Source: Saccharibacillus alkalitolerans
Lineage (GTDB): Bacteria; Bacillota; Bacilli; Paenibacillales; Paenibacillaceae
Assembly (NCBI RefSeq): GCF_011090185.1
Contig: NZ_JAAFGS010000004.1
Span: 186,001-250,000, forward strand
Direction of reading: 5' to 3'
Length of the DNA stretch: 64,000 nucleotides
Each line of letters begins with the position of its first letter. The stretch's first letter is position 1. A program made the translations under genes and the position numbers. Positions 7,866 to 18,805 of the stretch are shown piece by piece. Under the pieces are notes generated by a model that was not told where the DNA came from, did not search any database, and saw only the letters and a list, made by a program, of their open reading frames with translations.

Positions 7866-10800
7866 ATGAAAAGTATTATCGGCTTTTCCCTGCGGAACAA
7901 GCTCGCCATCTGGTTTTTGACGATCGTCGTGGCGGCGGCGGGCATTTATGCCGGCCTGACCATGAAGCAGGAGACGATTCCCGACATTAACGTCCCGTTC
8001 CTGAACATCACCGCCGTCGACCCGGGCGCCGCTCCGGAGACGGTCATGAACGAAGTCACCATCCCGCTCGAACAAATGCTTCGCAACGTCGACGGCGTTC
8101 AGAACGTCACGTCGTCTTCGATGGAAAATGCCGCTTCGGTAGCCGTCGAATTCAACTTCGGCGCCAACCTGGACGAGGCGACCGCTCAGATCCGCGAAGG
8201 GCTGAACCGGATCACTCTGCCCGAAGGGGTGGAACGGCCGCAAATTACCCGTTTCAGCCTCAACTCGTTCCCGGTCATCTCGCTCAGCGCCTCTTCCGAA
8301 GAAGGCGGGGACGACCTGGAGCAGTTGTCCCGGATCGCGCAGGAGCAGGTGCTGCCGGAACTCGAGAAAATCGAAGGCGTCGCTTCGGTGCAGCTGTCGG
8401 GACAGTACGTCCGCGAAGTCCAGCTGACGTTCGACGCCGACAAAATGGCCGAATACGGCCTGACGCAGGACACGGTTAAAAACATCGTCAACGCTTCTTC
8501 GGTCCGCGCGCCGCTGGGACTGTTCACGCTCGACGACTCGCAGTCCGCCGTCGTGGTGGACGGCGGCGTCACGACGCTCGAAGATCTCAAGGCGCTGGAA
8601 ATTCCGGTGACGCCTTCGCAGCCGCAGGGCCGCGCAAGCGAAGGTGCCGGACAGGGAGCGGCCGGAGCGGATGCGGCCGCGGTTCCCGGCGCGCAGGGAC
8701 AGGATTCCGCCGCCGGGCAGGGCACGCAGGCGCCGACTGCAGCCTCCGGAACGGAGGCTCAAGCGCCGGAAGCAGCCGCCGGCGCACCCGGGACTGCCGA
8801 GGCCGGCGGCGCAGCCGTTGACGCCGCGCAGGAAGGCGCGGCCCAGCAGGGCGCGGCGGCCGCAGTGCCGGATTCGGCAGGCGCCGCGGCCGCCGGGCTG
8901 CCGACCGTCAAGCTGAGCGATATCGCGAAGCTCGAAGTCGTCGGCAGCTCCGAGTCGGTATCCCGCACGAACGGCCAAGAGTCGATCGGCATCCAGATCG
9001 TGAAGACGAACGACGCCAATACCGTCGACGTCGTCAATGCGGTCAAAGACAGCATCGCCGACTTGGAGAGCCAGTATTCCGGATTGAATCTGACCGTCAT
9101 GCTCGACCAGGGCAAGCCGATCGAAGATTCCGTGCGAACGATGCTGGAGAAAGCCGCTTTCGGCGCATTGTTCGCCGTTCTGATCATTCTGCTGTTCCTG
9201 CGCGACTTCCGTTCGACGATCATCTCGATTCTGTCGATTCCGCTGTCGCTGCTGATCGCCGTCCTGCTGCTCAAGCAGATGGGCGTCACCCTGAACATGA
9301 TGACGCTCGGCGCCATGACCGTCGCCATCGGCCGGGTCGTCGACGACTCGATCGTCGTTATCGAAAATATTTACCGGCGCATGACGCTGGACACCGAGAA
9401 GCTGCGCGGACGCCAGCTGATCAGCGCGGCCACGCGCGAAATGTTCCTGCCGATCATGTCGTCCACGATCGTCACGCTCGCCGTATTCGTTCCGCTCGCC
9501 TTCGTCAGCGGCATGGTCGGCGAACTGTTCATGCCGTTCGCGCTGACCATGGTCTTCGCCCTGCTGGCGTCGCTGGTCATCGCCGTTACGCTCGTACCGA
9601 TGCTGGCGCACACGCTGTTCCGCGGCGGCATCAAGAAGAAACATTCGCACGACAAGCCGGGCCGCCTGGCGGAAGGCTATAAGCGCATCCTGAACTGGTC
9701 GCTGTCGCATAAGCTGATCACGTTCCTGATCGCCGTCGCGCTGCTGGTAGGCAGCTTGTTCACGCTGCCGTACGTCGGAACCAGCTTCCTGCCGGAGCAG
9801 GAAGACAAGACCTTCACGTTCACGTACGCGCCGGAAGCCGGAGCGACCGACGAACAGGCGCAGCAGCGCATGCTCGAAGCGGAACAATTCGTGCGCGAAC
9901 AGCCTCACCTGACCAACATGCAGTATTCCATCGGCGGCTCGAGTCCGCTGGGCTTCGGCGCTTCGAATTCCGCCCTGTTCTATACCGAGTTCGACAGCGA
10001 TACGCCGAACTTCGATAAGGTGAAGGAAGACCTGATCGCCGGCCTGCAGGAACGGATTCCCGAAGGCGAATGGGGACAAATGGACTTCGGCGGCGGCCTC
10101 GGCGGCAGCCAGCTGAGCGTCAGCGTCTACGGCGACAGCACGGACGACCTCAAGCCGGTCGCCGACGACATCTTGAAGCTCATCCAGGCCGATTCGAACT
10201 TCGAAGAAGCCGAAAGCAATCTGGAGGAAGGTTACAGCCAGTACACGCTGGTCGCCGACCAGCAGACGCTCAGCTCCTACGGGCTGACCGCCGGACAGAT
10301 CGCCATGGCGCTCGCGCCGGTCACGCAGCGTCCGGTACTGACCGAAGTCGATCTCGACGGACAGAGCTACAACGTCTACATCGAAACGGAAAACAAAACG
10401 TTCTCCGCCCTGTCCGATATCGAAGATACCGAACTTCCATCGCCGCTGGGCATCAGCGTGCCGGTCGGCGATGTCGTCAAAGTCGAAAAAGGGATCGCGC
10501 CGGAAACGATCACCCGTTCGGACGGCAAAACGGTCGCCCAACTGTCGGCCAATATCGTCTCTTCCGACGTCGGCGGGGCTTCGACCGCATTGGAAAACAA
10601 GATCAACGATTTGGATCTGCCGGACGGCATCACCGTCGAATTCGGCGGCGTGACCGAACAGATCAACGATACGTTCTCGCAGCTCGGCCTCGCCATGCTG
10701 GCCGCGATCGCTATCGTCTACTTCGTGCTCGTCGTGACATTCGGCGGCGGCCTCGCGCCGTTCGCGATCCTGTTCTCGCTGCCGTTTATCGTCATCGGCG

Positions 10801-11222
10801 CCCTGATCGGCCTGCTGATCGGCGGCGAATCGCTCAGTGTCTCGGCGCTTATGGGCGTGCTGATGCTGATCGGGATCGTCGTCACCAACGCCATCGTGCT
10901 GATCGACCGCGTCATTCACAAAGAACGCGAAGGCATGTCGACCCGCGAAGCGCTGCTTGAAGCCGGCTCGACCCGTCTGCGTCCGATCCTGATGACCGCC
11001 TTGGCGACCATCGGGGCCCTGATTCCGCTCGTTGCGGGCTGGGAAGGCGGCGCGGGCATTATCTCGAAAGGTCTCGGCATCACCGTTATCGGCGGCCTGA
11101 TCAGCTCGACGCTGCTCACGCTCGTCATCGTGCCGGTCGTGTACGAGTTCCTGATGAAGATCAGCTCCAAATCGCGCGCCAGACGCGCGGAATTGGAGAA
11201 GCTCGAGACTCCGCTGGACTAA
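7866..11222 (+). CDS. swrC: RND-family efflux transporter, SwrC/YerP-like, with Ala-rich insertion
   Basis: A 1118-residue single-polypeptide AcrB-type proton-driven exporter. It has an N-terminal membrane helix (ending near KQETIPDINVPFL), two large extracytoplasmic loops and two membrane bundles. The helix-4 relay motif VAIGRVVDDSIVVIENIY carries the paired Asp. B. subtilis SwrC exports surfactin and resists membrane-active compounds. ATG 7866 is preferred to GTG 7851, which overlaps the GAGGAG site. An insertion at about residues 250-345 is almost entirely Ala, Gly, Gln, Pro and Glu and sits inside the first periplasmic-type porter region. It is controlled by the upstream TetR by inference and ends at the terminator 11255-11286. 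Confidence 0.92.
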   Translation: MKSIIGFSLRNKLAIWFLTIVVAAAGIYAGLTMKQETIPDINVPFLNITAVDPGAAPETVMNEVTIPLEQMLRNVDGVQNVTSSSMENAASVAVEFNFGANLDEATAQIREGLNRITLPEGVERPQITRFSLNSFPVISLSASSEEGGDDLEQLSRIAQEQVLPELEKIEGVASVQLSGQYVREVQLTFDADKMAEYGLTQDTVKNIVNASSVRAPLGLFTLDDSQSAVVVDGGVTTLEDLKALEIPVTPSQPQGRASEGAGQGAAGADAAAVPGAQGQDSAAGQGTQAPTAASGTEAQAPEAAAGAPGTAEAGGAAVDAAQEGAAQQGAAAAVPDSAGAAAAGLPTVKLSDIAKLEVVGSSESVSRTNGQESIGIQIVKTNDANTVDVVNAVKDSIADLESQYSGLNLTVMLDQGKPIEDSVRTMLEKAAFGALFAVLIILLFLRDFRSTIISILSIPLSLLIAVLLLKQMGVTLNMMTLGAMTVAIGRVVDDSIVVIENIYRRMTLDTEKLRGRQLISAATREMFLPIMSSTIVTLAVFVPLAFVSGMVGELFMPFALTMVFALLASLVIAVTLVPMLAHTLFRGGIKKKHSHDKPGRLAEGYKRILNWSLSHKLITFLIAVALLVGSLFTLPYVGTSFLPEQEDKTFTFTYAPEAGATDEQAQQRMLEAEQFVREQPHLTNMQYSIGGSSPLGFGASNSALFYTEFDSDTPNFDKVKEDLIAGLQERIPEGEWGQMDFGGGLGGSQLSVSVYGDSTDDLKPVADDILKLIQADSNFEEAESNLEEGYSQYTLVADQQTLSSYGLTAGQIAMALAPVTQRPVLTEVDLDGQSYNVYIETENKTFSALSDIEDTELPSPLGISVPVGDVVKVEKGIAPETITRSDGKTVAQLSANIVSSDVGGASTALENKINDLDLPDGITVEFGGVTEQINDTFSQLGLAMLAAIAIVYFVLVVTFGGGLAPFAILFSLPFIVIGALIGLLIGGESLSVSALMGVLMLIGIVVTNAIVLIDRVIHKEREGMSTREALLEAGSTRLRPILMTALATIGALIPLVAGWEGGAGIISKGLGITVIGGLISSTLLTLVIVPVVYEFLMKISSKSRARRAELEKLETPLD

Positions 11223-11254
11223 AGCTTGTCTTACGCCATGCTTCCGCCTATAAA

Positions 11255-11286
11255 AAAGAGCCGCCCCTGCAAAGGGGCGGCTCTTT
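11255..11286. terminator. Bidirectional terminator between swrC and gntK
   Basis: A 14-bp perfect stem AAAGAGCCGCCCCT / AGGGGCGGCTCTTT with a GCAA tetraloop, flanked by A residues on the left and T residues on the right. It serves both convergent genes. Confidence 0.9.
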
Positions 11287-11343
11287 CTCGTATGCGCGCG
11301 GCCGGGCTGTTCGCCGCTTTCCCGCCCAGGCGGGATTCCCGGC

Positions 11344-12930
11344 TTATTTTTCCCGCGCCGGCCCGGAATGCCCGTTCTCGCTCTCGTCTTCGGGCTTCAC
11401 GCCCGTCCCCTGCTGCAGCTCGGCCACTTCCGGGAACAGGGATTCCAACTGCCCGTACACTTTCTTGAACAGCGAATAATAACGCTCGTAAGTCTCGGAG
11501 CGGGCGCGGTCGGGTTCATGCGTACGCAGAATATCGATGCCGCTCTTCAGATCGCGGTAATCGCCGATGACGCCGTCCGCCTTCATGGCGACCGCCGCCG
11601 CTCCGAAGGCCGAAGCTTCATACGTATCGGGCACGACGACCTGCGTACCCGACAGGTCGGCCAGCATCTGCGTCCAAATCTCGCTTCTGGCGAATCCGCC
11701 GGAGGCCAACAGCGCCCGGCTCTCCCCGTTAAGTTCCGTCAGGGCGTCGGACACCGTCCTGACGGCGAACAGCACGCCCTCCATCGTGGCCCGGCCGAAG
11801 TGCGCCCGGCCGTGATGCAGCGTCGCTCCGAAGTAAGTGCCGCGGGCGTCCGCATTCCAGTAAGGGGCCCGCTCGCCGCTGAGATACGGCAGGAACAGCA
11901 GGCCTTCGGAACCCGGCGGCACGGAGTCCGCCAGCCGCACGATCCGGTCCAGCGCTTCCTGTTCCTTCAGGTCGCCGGTTTCTCCCTCTGCGATCACGAA
12001 CTTTTCCAGATACCAGCGCAGCGCGATGCCGCCGTTGTTCGTCGGACCGCCGACGAGCCAGCGCTCCGGCTCGAACGCGTAACAGAACGTGCGCCCCGTC
12101 TCGTCCGTGGCCGGCTTCCCGGCGAACGAACGGACCGCGCCGCTCGTCCCGATCGTCACGGCCGTCTCGCCGCGTTCCAAAGCGCCGACCCCCACGTTGG
12201 CGAGCGCGCCGTCGCTCGCGCCCGCAATCCACGGCGTATCCGGATTCAGCCCCATCTTCTCCGCCATTTCACGGTTCATGCCTTCGAAACGCTCCGTAAT
12301 CGGAACGATCTCGCCCAGCCGCTCCCGCGAGAGTCCGGTCAGACGCAGCGCCGATTCGTTCCAGTCCAGCGTCTCCAGGTCGAGCATTCCCGCGGCCGAT
12401 GCGAGCGACACATCGAGCGCGTAACGTCCGAACAGCCGATGAAGCAGGTATTCTTTGAACGAAACGAACTTGGAAGCGCGCTCGAATACTTCCGGTTCGT
12501 GCTTGCGAAGCCAGAGCAGCTTGGTGAGCGGCGACATCGGATGAATCGGCGTACCGGTCGCCCGATAAAGCTGCAGGGCCTGTCCCCTCTGGCGCAGCTC
12601 GTTGGCCTCCCCGATGCTTCGGTTGTCCGCCCAGGTGATCAGCGGCGTCAGAGGACGCCCGCCGCGGTCCAACGCCATCAAGCTGTGCATCGCCGCGCTG
12701 ATTCCTACGGCCGAGATGTCGCCGGCCTGCGCGTTCGCGTCTTTCATCGCTCCGCCAATCGCATCCGCGACGGCGTCGACCAATTCGTCCGGCCTCTGCT
12801 CGGCGCGTCCCGCTTCCGGCACAAGCAGCGGATAGGCCGCCTGCGCGCCGCCGCGAATATCTCCCTTTTCCTCATATAAGAAAGCTTTCGTGCTTGTCGT
12901 TCCGATATCGAGGCCGATATACAGTCCCAT
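11344..12930 (-). CDS. gntK: Gluconate kinase (FGGY family)
   Basis: A 528-residue sugar kinase that phosphorylates D-gluconate to 6-phosphogluconate for the pentose phosphate pathway. The N-terminal phosphate-binding motif is GLDIGTTSTKAFLYE. The blocks SAAMHSLMALD, ITWADNRS, TGTPIHPM and VTIGTSGA match B. subtilis GntK closely. The second nucleotide-binding region GGPTNNGG is also present. The ATG at 12930 follows GAAGGAGGAGAGC. No gluconate permease or GntR repressor is adjacent. About 15 residues at the C-terminus (EDESENGHSGPAREK) look like an extra hydrophilic tail. Confidence 0.9.
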   Translation of the reverse strand: MGLYIGLDIGTTSTKAFLYEEKGDIRGGAQAAYPLLVPEAGRAEQRPDELVDAVADAIGGAMKDANAQAGDISAVGISAAMHSLMALDRGGRPLTPLITWADNRSIGEANELRQRGQALQLYRATGTPIHPMSPLTKLLWLRKHEPEVFERASKFVSFKEYLLHRLFGRYALDVSLASAAGMLDLETLDWNESALRLTGLSRERLGEIVPITERFEGMNREMAEKMGLNPDTPWIAGASDGALANVGVGALERGETAVTIGTSGAVRSFAGKPATDETGRTFCYAFEPERWLVGGPTNNGGIALRWYLEKFVIAEGETGDLKEQEALDRIVRLADSVPPGSEGLLFLPYLSGERAPYWNADARGTYFGATLHHGRAHFGRATMEGVLFAVRTVSDALTELNGESRALLASGGFARSEIWTQMLADLSGTQVVVPDTYEASAFGAAAVAMKADGVIGDYRDLKSGIDILRTHEPDRARSETYERYYSLFKKVYGQLESLFPEVAELQQGTGVKPEDESENGHSGPAREK

Positions 12931-12995
12931 ATCTGCTCTCCTCCTTCATTCCCGGGTCTATGGCTCATTGGACACCAAGCAGGCGTCCGAAACAA

Positions 12996-13042
12996 ACAAG
13001 CCGCGCTCGCGCGCTCCGGTCGGAGCGGCGAACACGGCTTGT
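12996..13042 (-). terminator. Stem-loop downstream of the torD-like gene
   Basis: ACAAGCCG (12996-13003) pairs with CGGCTTGT (13035-13042). Inside is a second stem, GCTCCG-GT-CGGAGC. The following minus-strand sequence is only moderately T-rich, so termination strength is uncertain. Confidence 0.5.
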
Positions 13043-13107
13043 TGGCGGAAAGAGCTTTCGCTTTCTCTGTTTCAGGCAGAGCTTCGGACATGCGGCAGTC
13101 CGCCCGA

Positions 13108-13776
13108 TCAGTCCTCGACCCGGGCGCCGAGCCATTCGGAGTCGGAAACAATCAGCGACTCCATGATTCCGCAAAGATTCAAGTACAGCGGGCTTTCCGT
13201 ATGCTTGCGCATTTCGGAGCAGAACGAAGGCACCCAGGGCAGCAGATGTCTTTTCAGGAAGCCCAATTGAATGCGCGCCAGCTGCTCGCGTTCGGCCCGG
13301 GATCGCACGCCTTCCGTCATACGTTCGGCCAGAACGGCCATGAATTCCAATTCCACGCTCAGCTCGTCGTCTTTTTCGCCGGCCGTCTTGTTCAGAATCA
13401 CGCCTGCGCGGTCGTATTCCGCACTGGCACGGCAGGCGATAGTTTCGGCTTCTCCGCCGGCATAAAACGACTCCCTGAGCGGAATTCCGGCCGTCTGACG
13501 GCGTCCGACCAAAACGTCGTATTCGCGCGACTCCCCGGCGCAGAACGCCGGCAGCGAAGCCGCGCCCGGTTCTCCGATGATCGCTTTGAACCGGGAATAC
13601 GCTTCGTTGTCCCAGGCGGCGTTTTCCAGTTTCCGGCGCCATTTCATCAACAAATGTACGCTCGGTTTATAAATAATAAAATCGCTCAGCAGCTGATACA
13701 AGGTCATTCGGGTATGCGCCCACTGCTCGTCTCCGCGGGCCGTCGATCCGTTCTTTTCCATCGTTGCGGTCGTCAT
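13108..13776 (-). CDS. TorD-family molybdoenzyme chaperone
   Basis: A 222-residue, largely helical protein. The C-terminal block FLKRHLLPWVPSFCSEM is the characteristic motif of TorD/DmsD/NarJ-type chaperones, which bind apo-molybdoenzymes and assist cofactor insertion. ATG 13776 follows AAGGGGG at 8 bases; the frame extends 13 codons upstream without a ribosome site. No client gene is adjacent; the nearest candidate is the molybdopterin oxidoreductase at 20677-22803, but pairing is speculative. A TATACT-like -10 lies about 75 bases upstream without a good -35 box. Confidence 0.75.
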   Translation of the reverse strand: MTTATMEKNGSTARGDEQWAHTRMTLYQLLSDFIIYKPSVHLLMKWRRKLENAAWDNEAYSRFKAIIGEPGAASLPAFCAGESREYDVLVGRRQTAGIPLRESFYAGGEAETIACRASAEYDRAGVILNKTAGEKDDELSVELEFMAVLAERMTEGVRSRAEREQLARIQLGFLKRHLLPWVPSFCSEMRKHTESPLYLNLCGIMESLIVSDSEWLGARVED

Positions 13777-14137
13777 CTGCGTGAACCCCCTTACGGAAAT
13801 AATATCTATATGCAATGTTCGGTTTGGATACGCTTACACTTTAAGTATAACCGCAATTTGAAACAACTTGTCCGCTCTCATGTGACAAAATGGTTGCAGT
13901 TCTCGACTGCCGCTCTCCGCTTATTCCGCTACGGGCCTGCCGGGAAACGGCTTTGCATGCCTGACGCCCCTTTCTTTCGCTAACGCTGTGCATTATTTTG
14001 TTGTAATCTGTCCGGGGAAGGGATATATTGTCGATTAGGACCCCGCCAACCGGCTTGCGTCTTCTTTCAAACCTTACGCAAAATGAAAACCCTTACTTTG
14101 TTTCGATAACCGATTTTCCGCAAGGGGTGTGCTCGAC
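13777..14137. other. Intergenic region between torD-like and MFS genes
   Basis: This 361-base divergent gap should hold the promoters of both neighbours. I see a TATACT on the minus strand near 13850-13855 with no matching -35, and no recognisable operator, repeat or small gene. Confidence 0.4.
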
Positions 14138-15370
14138 GTGTCGCATGATCAATCGAACCAACCACATACTTTTTCTTCCGCACGCTCGCCGTTCGTTCCG
14201 CTCAAAGCCTTCAATTTCTTCCTATACGGCGCCATTGCGGTCTTCGCCAGCTTTTTCCCGCTGTATTTGCAGGATCGGGGCATGAGCAAGCTGGAAATCG
14301 GAACGCTGATGGCGATCGGCCCGTTCGTCTCGTTGGTGGCCAATCCGTTCTGGGGTTACCTGGTCGACCGGCTGGAGAATACGCGCCGTATGCTGATTCT
14401 GATGCTGGCCGGCACGTTGGTGCTGGCACAGCTCGTTTTCCAGGTTCAATCGTACACGATGATTTACTTGACCATGATCGCTTTTTTCTTTTTCCAGAGT
14501 CCCATGTTTGCGCAGAGCAACACGATGATTCTCGGCTACATCGACGGAACCGGAAGAAAATTCGGCGCTTTCCGCCTATGGGGCTCGATCGGTTGGGCGC
14601 TGACGGCCGCCGCCGCGGGCTTCGTCATCGATCGTGCCGGCACTTCTCCCGGAGTGCCGTGGCTGTTTACGGGCCTGATCGGAGCGACGCTGCTGCTGGC
14701 GGTCGTGCTGCCTTCGCTTCGCCGGGCGGCAGCCACGACGGTCGTGGCTCCCGGCGGTTTCCGCAAAGTTATGAGCAACCCGACTTTCACGGCATTTCTG
14801 CTGCTGGGCGTGCTGGTCTCCATCCCGAACGCCATGAACGGCACGTTTATGACGCTGTATATTACCGACCTGGGCGGTTCGCGCGAGCTGGTCGGCTGGG
14901 CGGTTTTTTCGGCCTCCATTCTGGAAGCCGCCATATTCATGATTTTCGACCGCTTTTTCCGCCGCCGGCTCGGCTTCATGCTGATCTGCTTGACCTCCGT
15001 AAGCGTGCTGTTCGCGCTGCGCTGGTACTTGATGTCGACGGTAACCGACCCGATGCAGATCGTGTATATCCAAATGATGCACAGCGTCACGTATGCCGGC
15101 TACTTTTATGTCGGCACCCATATGACGAGCATGTTCGTTCCGGACTCGTTCCGCGGAACGGGCCAGGCGCTGTTCACGCTCTCCTGGAGCGGGGTGTCGG
15201 GCATCATTGCCGGGGTTCTCGGCGGCTGGATGTTCGACAATTTCGGGGCGCCTATGATGTATCAGAGCGGCACGGTGCTCTCGGTTATCGGAGCCGTAGG
15301 CTTTGCCGCCATGGGCTATACCTTCTACCGAAGCGGCCAGCAGGCGCCGATCACGGCATCGGGCAAATAG
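14138..15370 (+). CDS. MFS transporter, HcaT/LacY-like
   Basis: A 410-residue protein with about twelve hydrophobic segments. The early loop GYLVDRLENTRRM corresponds to the MFS helix 2-3 motif. The GAFRLWGSIGWA block at about residues 140-155 is typical of the 3-phenylpropionate/nucleoside-proton-symporter-like (MFS_1_like) group. GTG 14138 has CAAGGGG about 10 bases upstream; GTG 14129 is too close to that site. The substrate is unknown and there is no partner gene nearby. The strong hairpin 15411-15456 follows the stop after 40 bases. Confidence 0.85.
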   Translation: MSHDQSNQPHTFSSARSPFVPLKAFNFFLYGAIAVFASFFPLYLQDRGMSKLEIGTLMAIGPFVSLVANPFWGYLVDRLENTRRMLILMLAGTLVLAQLVFQVQSYTMIYLTMIAFFFFQSPMFAQSNTMILGYIDGTGRKFGAFRLWGSIGWALTAAAAGFVIDRAGTSPGVPWLFTGLIGATLLLAVVLPSLRRAAATTVVAPGGFRKVMSNPTFTAFLLLGVLVSIPNAMNGTFMTLYITDLGGSRELVGWAVFSASILEAAIFMIFDRFFRRRLGFMLICLTSVSVLFALRWYLMSTVTDPMQIVYIQMMHSVTYAGYFYVGTHMTSMFVPDSFRGTGQALFTLSWSGVSGIIAGVLGGWMFDNFGAPMMYQSGTVLSVIGAVGFAAMGYTFYRSGQQAPITASGK

Positions 15371-15410
15371 CCCCGCGGATCCAGGCCGCCCTTGTCTCGC
15401 GCCTTACAGA

Positions 15411-15457
15411 AAATGCCCCCGAATCTCCGTTCGTGCCGGAGATTCGGGGGCATTTTT
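15411..15457 (+). terminator. Rho-independent terminator of the MFS gene
   Basis: A stem of about 19 bp, AAATGCCCCCGAATCTCCG against CGGAGATTCGGGGGCATTT, with a 7-base loop and T residues after it. The A-rich left side may also stop minus-strand transcription from gsiB. Confidence 0.92.
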
Positions 15458-15542
15458 CATGAATATCGGATCGCTGTCCGGCGTTCCGCTTCGACCTTTC
15501 GGCTCTCGCCGGGCTGCCGCGGGAAGCGGACGGAACAAAAGG

Positions 15543-15875
15543 TTAGTCGTTTTTGCGAGCCTGGCCGCCTTTGCGTCCCGCTTCTTCGCGGCTCATCTTG
15601 CCATCGTTGTCGTCGCTCGAATTGCCGCGCGCTTTGCCGCCTTCGCTGCCGATTTCCTGATAGAACTCTTTGCCGTGAGATTCGGAAGTGGCTTCGCCGC
15701 CCTTTTTGCCGATTTCCTGATAGAAGTCGGAATCTTGGGAGTTCTTCGTCGCTTCGCCGCCTTTTTGGCCGATTTCCTGATAAAATTCTTTGTCGTGATT
15801 TTTCGCGGTAGCTTCGCCACCCATGCGCCCAGCTTCTTCGCGGGACATCTTGCCGTTGTTGTCGTTCTGTGCCAT
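15543..15875 (-). CDS. gsiB: General stress protein GsiB (KGG repeat)
   Basis: A 110-residue hydrophilic protein made of about three 20-residue repeats of the type KGGEAT..(H)DKEFYQEIG, flanked by KMSREEAGR segments at both ends. This is the layout of B. subtilis GsiB (five repeats, 123 residues), a glucose-starvation and SigB-dependent hydrophilin. ATG 15875 has AAGGAGTGA 6 bases upstream. It has fewer repeat units than the B. subtilis protein, which suggests repeat-number change by recombination between the 60-bp DNA repeats. The SigB promoter at 15931-15955 supports stress control. Confidence 0.93.
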   Translation of the reverse strand: MAQNDNNGKMSREEAGRMGGEATAKNHDKEFYQEIGQKGGEATKNSQDSDFYQEIGKKGGEATSESHGKEFYQEIGSEGGKARGNSSDDNDGKMSREEAGRKGGQARKND

Positions 15876-15930
15876 GTTCAATCACTCCTTGATTAAATTT
15901 TGGGGAAATCTTGTGAGCCACAGCCTTAAT

Positions 15931-15955
15931 TTACCCTTCCCGCAAACAGTTAAAC
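15931..15955 (-). promoter_or_regulatory. SigB promoter of gsiB
   Basis: On the minus strand, GTTTAA (15955-15950), 13-base spacer, GGGTAA (15936-15931). The -35 and spacing match the Bacillus SigB consensus exactly and the -10 misses by one base. It lies 55 bases upstream of the start of a gene known elsewhere to be SigB-controlled. Confidence 0.85.
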
Positions 15956-16229
15956 ACTTCATAAAAAGTAATTTAGAACCATTTATCGACCCGGTAAAAA
16001 AGACTGCTCGGACATCCGGAAACAATGCCGAAAGTCCGGGAAGTTTTGGGCGAATGACCGTCATGCCGTGTCAGCTTCACAGCCGCCCATGCTTTACTTT
16101 AACCTTTCGTTTTGCTTTTAAACACTAAAAAAACCTCCCCTTCTTTCTCTTCGGAACGCGGCTTTCCTTTCCGTAAGTCTCTGCCTGAACCACGTAAAAA
16201 GCCCCTGTTTGCAGGAAAAGGAGCACCAA
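15956..16229. other. Gap between gsiB promoter and glnS terminator
   Basis: About 270 bases, moderately AT-rich, containing a few short A and T runs. I see no gene with a ribosome site and no convincing repeat here. Confidence 0.4.
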
Positions 16230-16255
16230 AAAGCCGCTTCGAACGAAGCGGCTTT
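16230..16255 (-). terminator. Rho-independent terminator of glnS
   Basis: Nearly perfect 12-bp stem AAAGCCGCTTCG/CGAAGCGGCTTT, 35 bases beyond the glnS stop, with T-rich sequence following on the minus strand. Confidence 0.85.
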
Positions 16256-16289
16256 CGGCGGTGCGAACCGGATGCGAATTCCGGATTAT

Positions 16290-17993
<1,704 letters not shown>

Positions 17994-18207
17994 GGATATC
18001 AACCTTTCGTTATTCCCAGATTTCTGTATCCTTTTTCCGCAGGATCGTTCGCCTGCAAGGCTTCTGCACTTAAATATAACGCAAACCGGCCCGACCGTTC
18101 AATAAAAACGCCCGTCTCCCCCGCTTCGGCGCGGCTCCGCGCTTTGACGCGTTTTGCGCGATAAGGTAGCATAGGAGCATAATCCGCCGAAAAGGAGACC
18201 TGGGCGC

Positions 18208-18765
18208 ATGTTCGGTTTGCCGTTGAAAGAGTCTGTCATGTTGAAGCCGCTGCGAAGCGGCCACGCGCGGGAGCTGTTCGAATTGATCGAAAGCTCCCGG
18301 CACACGCTGCGTCCCTGGATGCCCTGGACGCAGCAGATGCAGGGCGTCGCCGAAGCCGAAGAATTCATCGCGAACGCCGCACGGCTGTATGCCGACAACG
18401 ACGCGATCACGGCCGGCTTATGGGAATACGATCGCCTGGCCGGCGTCATCGGTTTCCACGAGATCAACTGGAGCAGCCGTTCCGCCCAGATCGGGTACTG
18501 GCTCGGCGCTTCCTTCGAAGGCCGCGGCCTGATCTCGCTCGCCGCGCGCGCTTTTATCGACTATGCCTTCGTCGAATTGGACCTCAACCGGATCGAGATC
18601 CGCTGCGCCACCTCCAACCGCCGCAGCCGGGCCGTTCCGGAGCGCCTCGGCTTTCTGCTCGAAGGCATGCTGCGGCAGGCCGAGAAGCTCGAGGACGGCT
18701 ACGCCGACCACGCGGTATACGGGATGCTGGCCGAAGAATGGAGCGCGAAAAGGCCGCTTTTTTAA
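18208..18765 (+). CDS. GNAT N-acetyltransferase, RimJ/RimL-like
   Basis: A 185-residue acetyl-CoA-dependent transferase. The blocks LRPWMPWTQ near the N-terminus and IGYWLGASFEGRGLISLA (acetyl-CoA pyrophosphate loop) followed by NRIEIRCATSNRRSRAVPER are diagnostic of the ribosomal-protein alanine acetyltransferase group (B. subtilis YdaF type). The ATG has AAAAGGAGA 9 bases upstream. It is a single gene, divergent from glnS and convergent with the next acetyltransferase. The substrate is not predictable; related proteins acetylate ribosomal proteins or small amines. Confidence 0.88.
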   Translation: MFGLPLKESVMLKPLRSGHARELFELIESSRHTLRPWMPWTQQMQGVAEAEEFIANAARLYADNDAITAGLWEYDRLAGVIGFHEINWSSRSAQIGYWLGASFEGRGLISLAARAFIDYAFVELDLNRIEIRCATSNRRSRAVPERLGFLLEGMLRQAEKLEDGYADHAVYGMLAEEWSAKRPLF

Positions 18766-18805
18766 GGAAAACGGGCGGACATGCGCAGCCGAACAAGCTG
18801 CCGGA

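Noticed and set aside
7842-10919. A 1025-codon open frame on the minus strand opposite the RND pump gene
   Set aside because: It is the antisense shadow of a high-GC gene. It has no ribosome site and no domain, and the composition is Asp/Arg/Gln-rich as expected from reversed codons.
13870-13900. A possible Fnr half-site TGTGACAAAATGG upstream of the torD-like gene
   Set aside because: Only one half matches and the other arm has no TCACA.
15543-15875. Short regular repeats that could suggest a CRISPR array
   Set aside because: The 60-bp repeats are in-frame KGG protein repeats of GsiB. There are no spacers and no cas genes.
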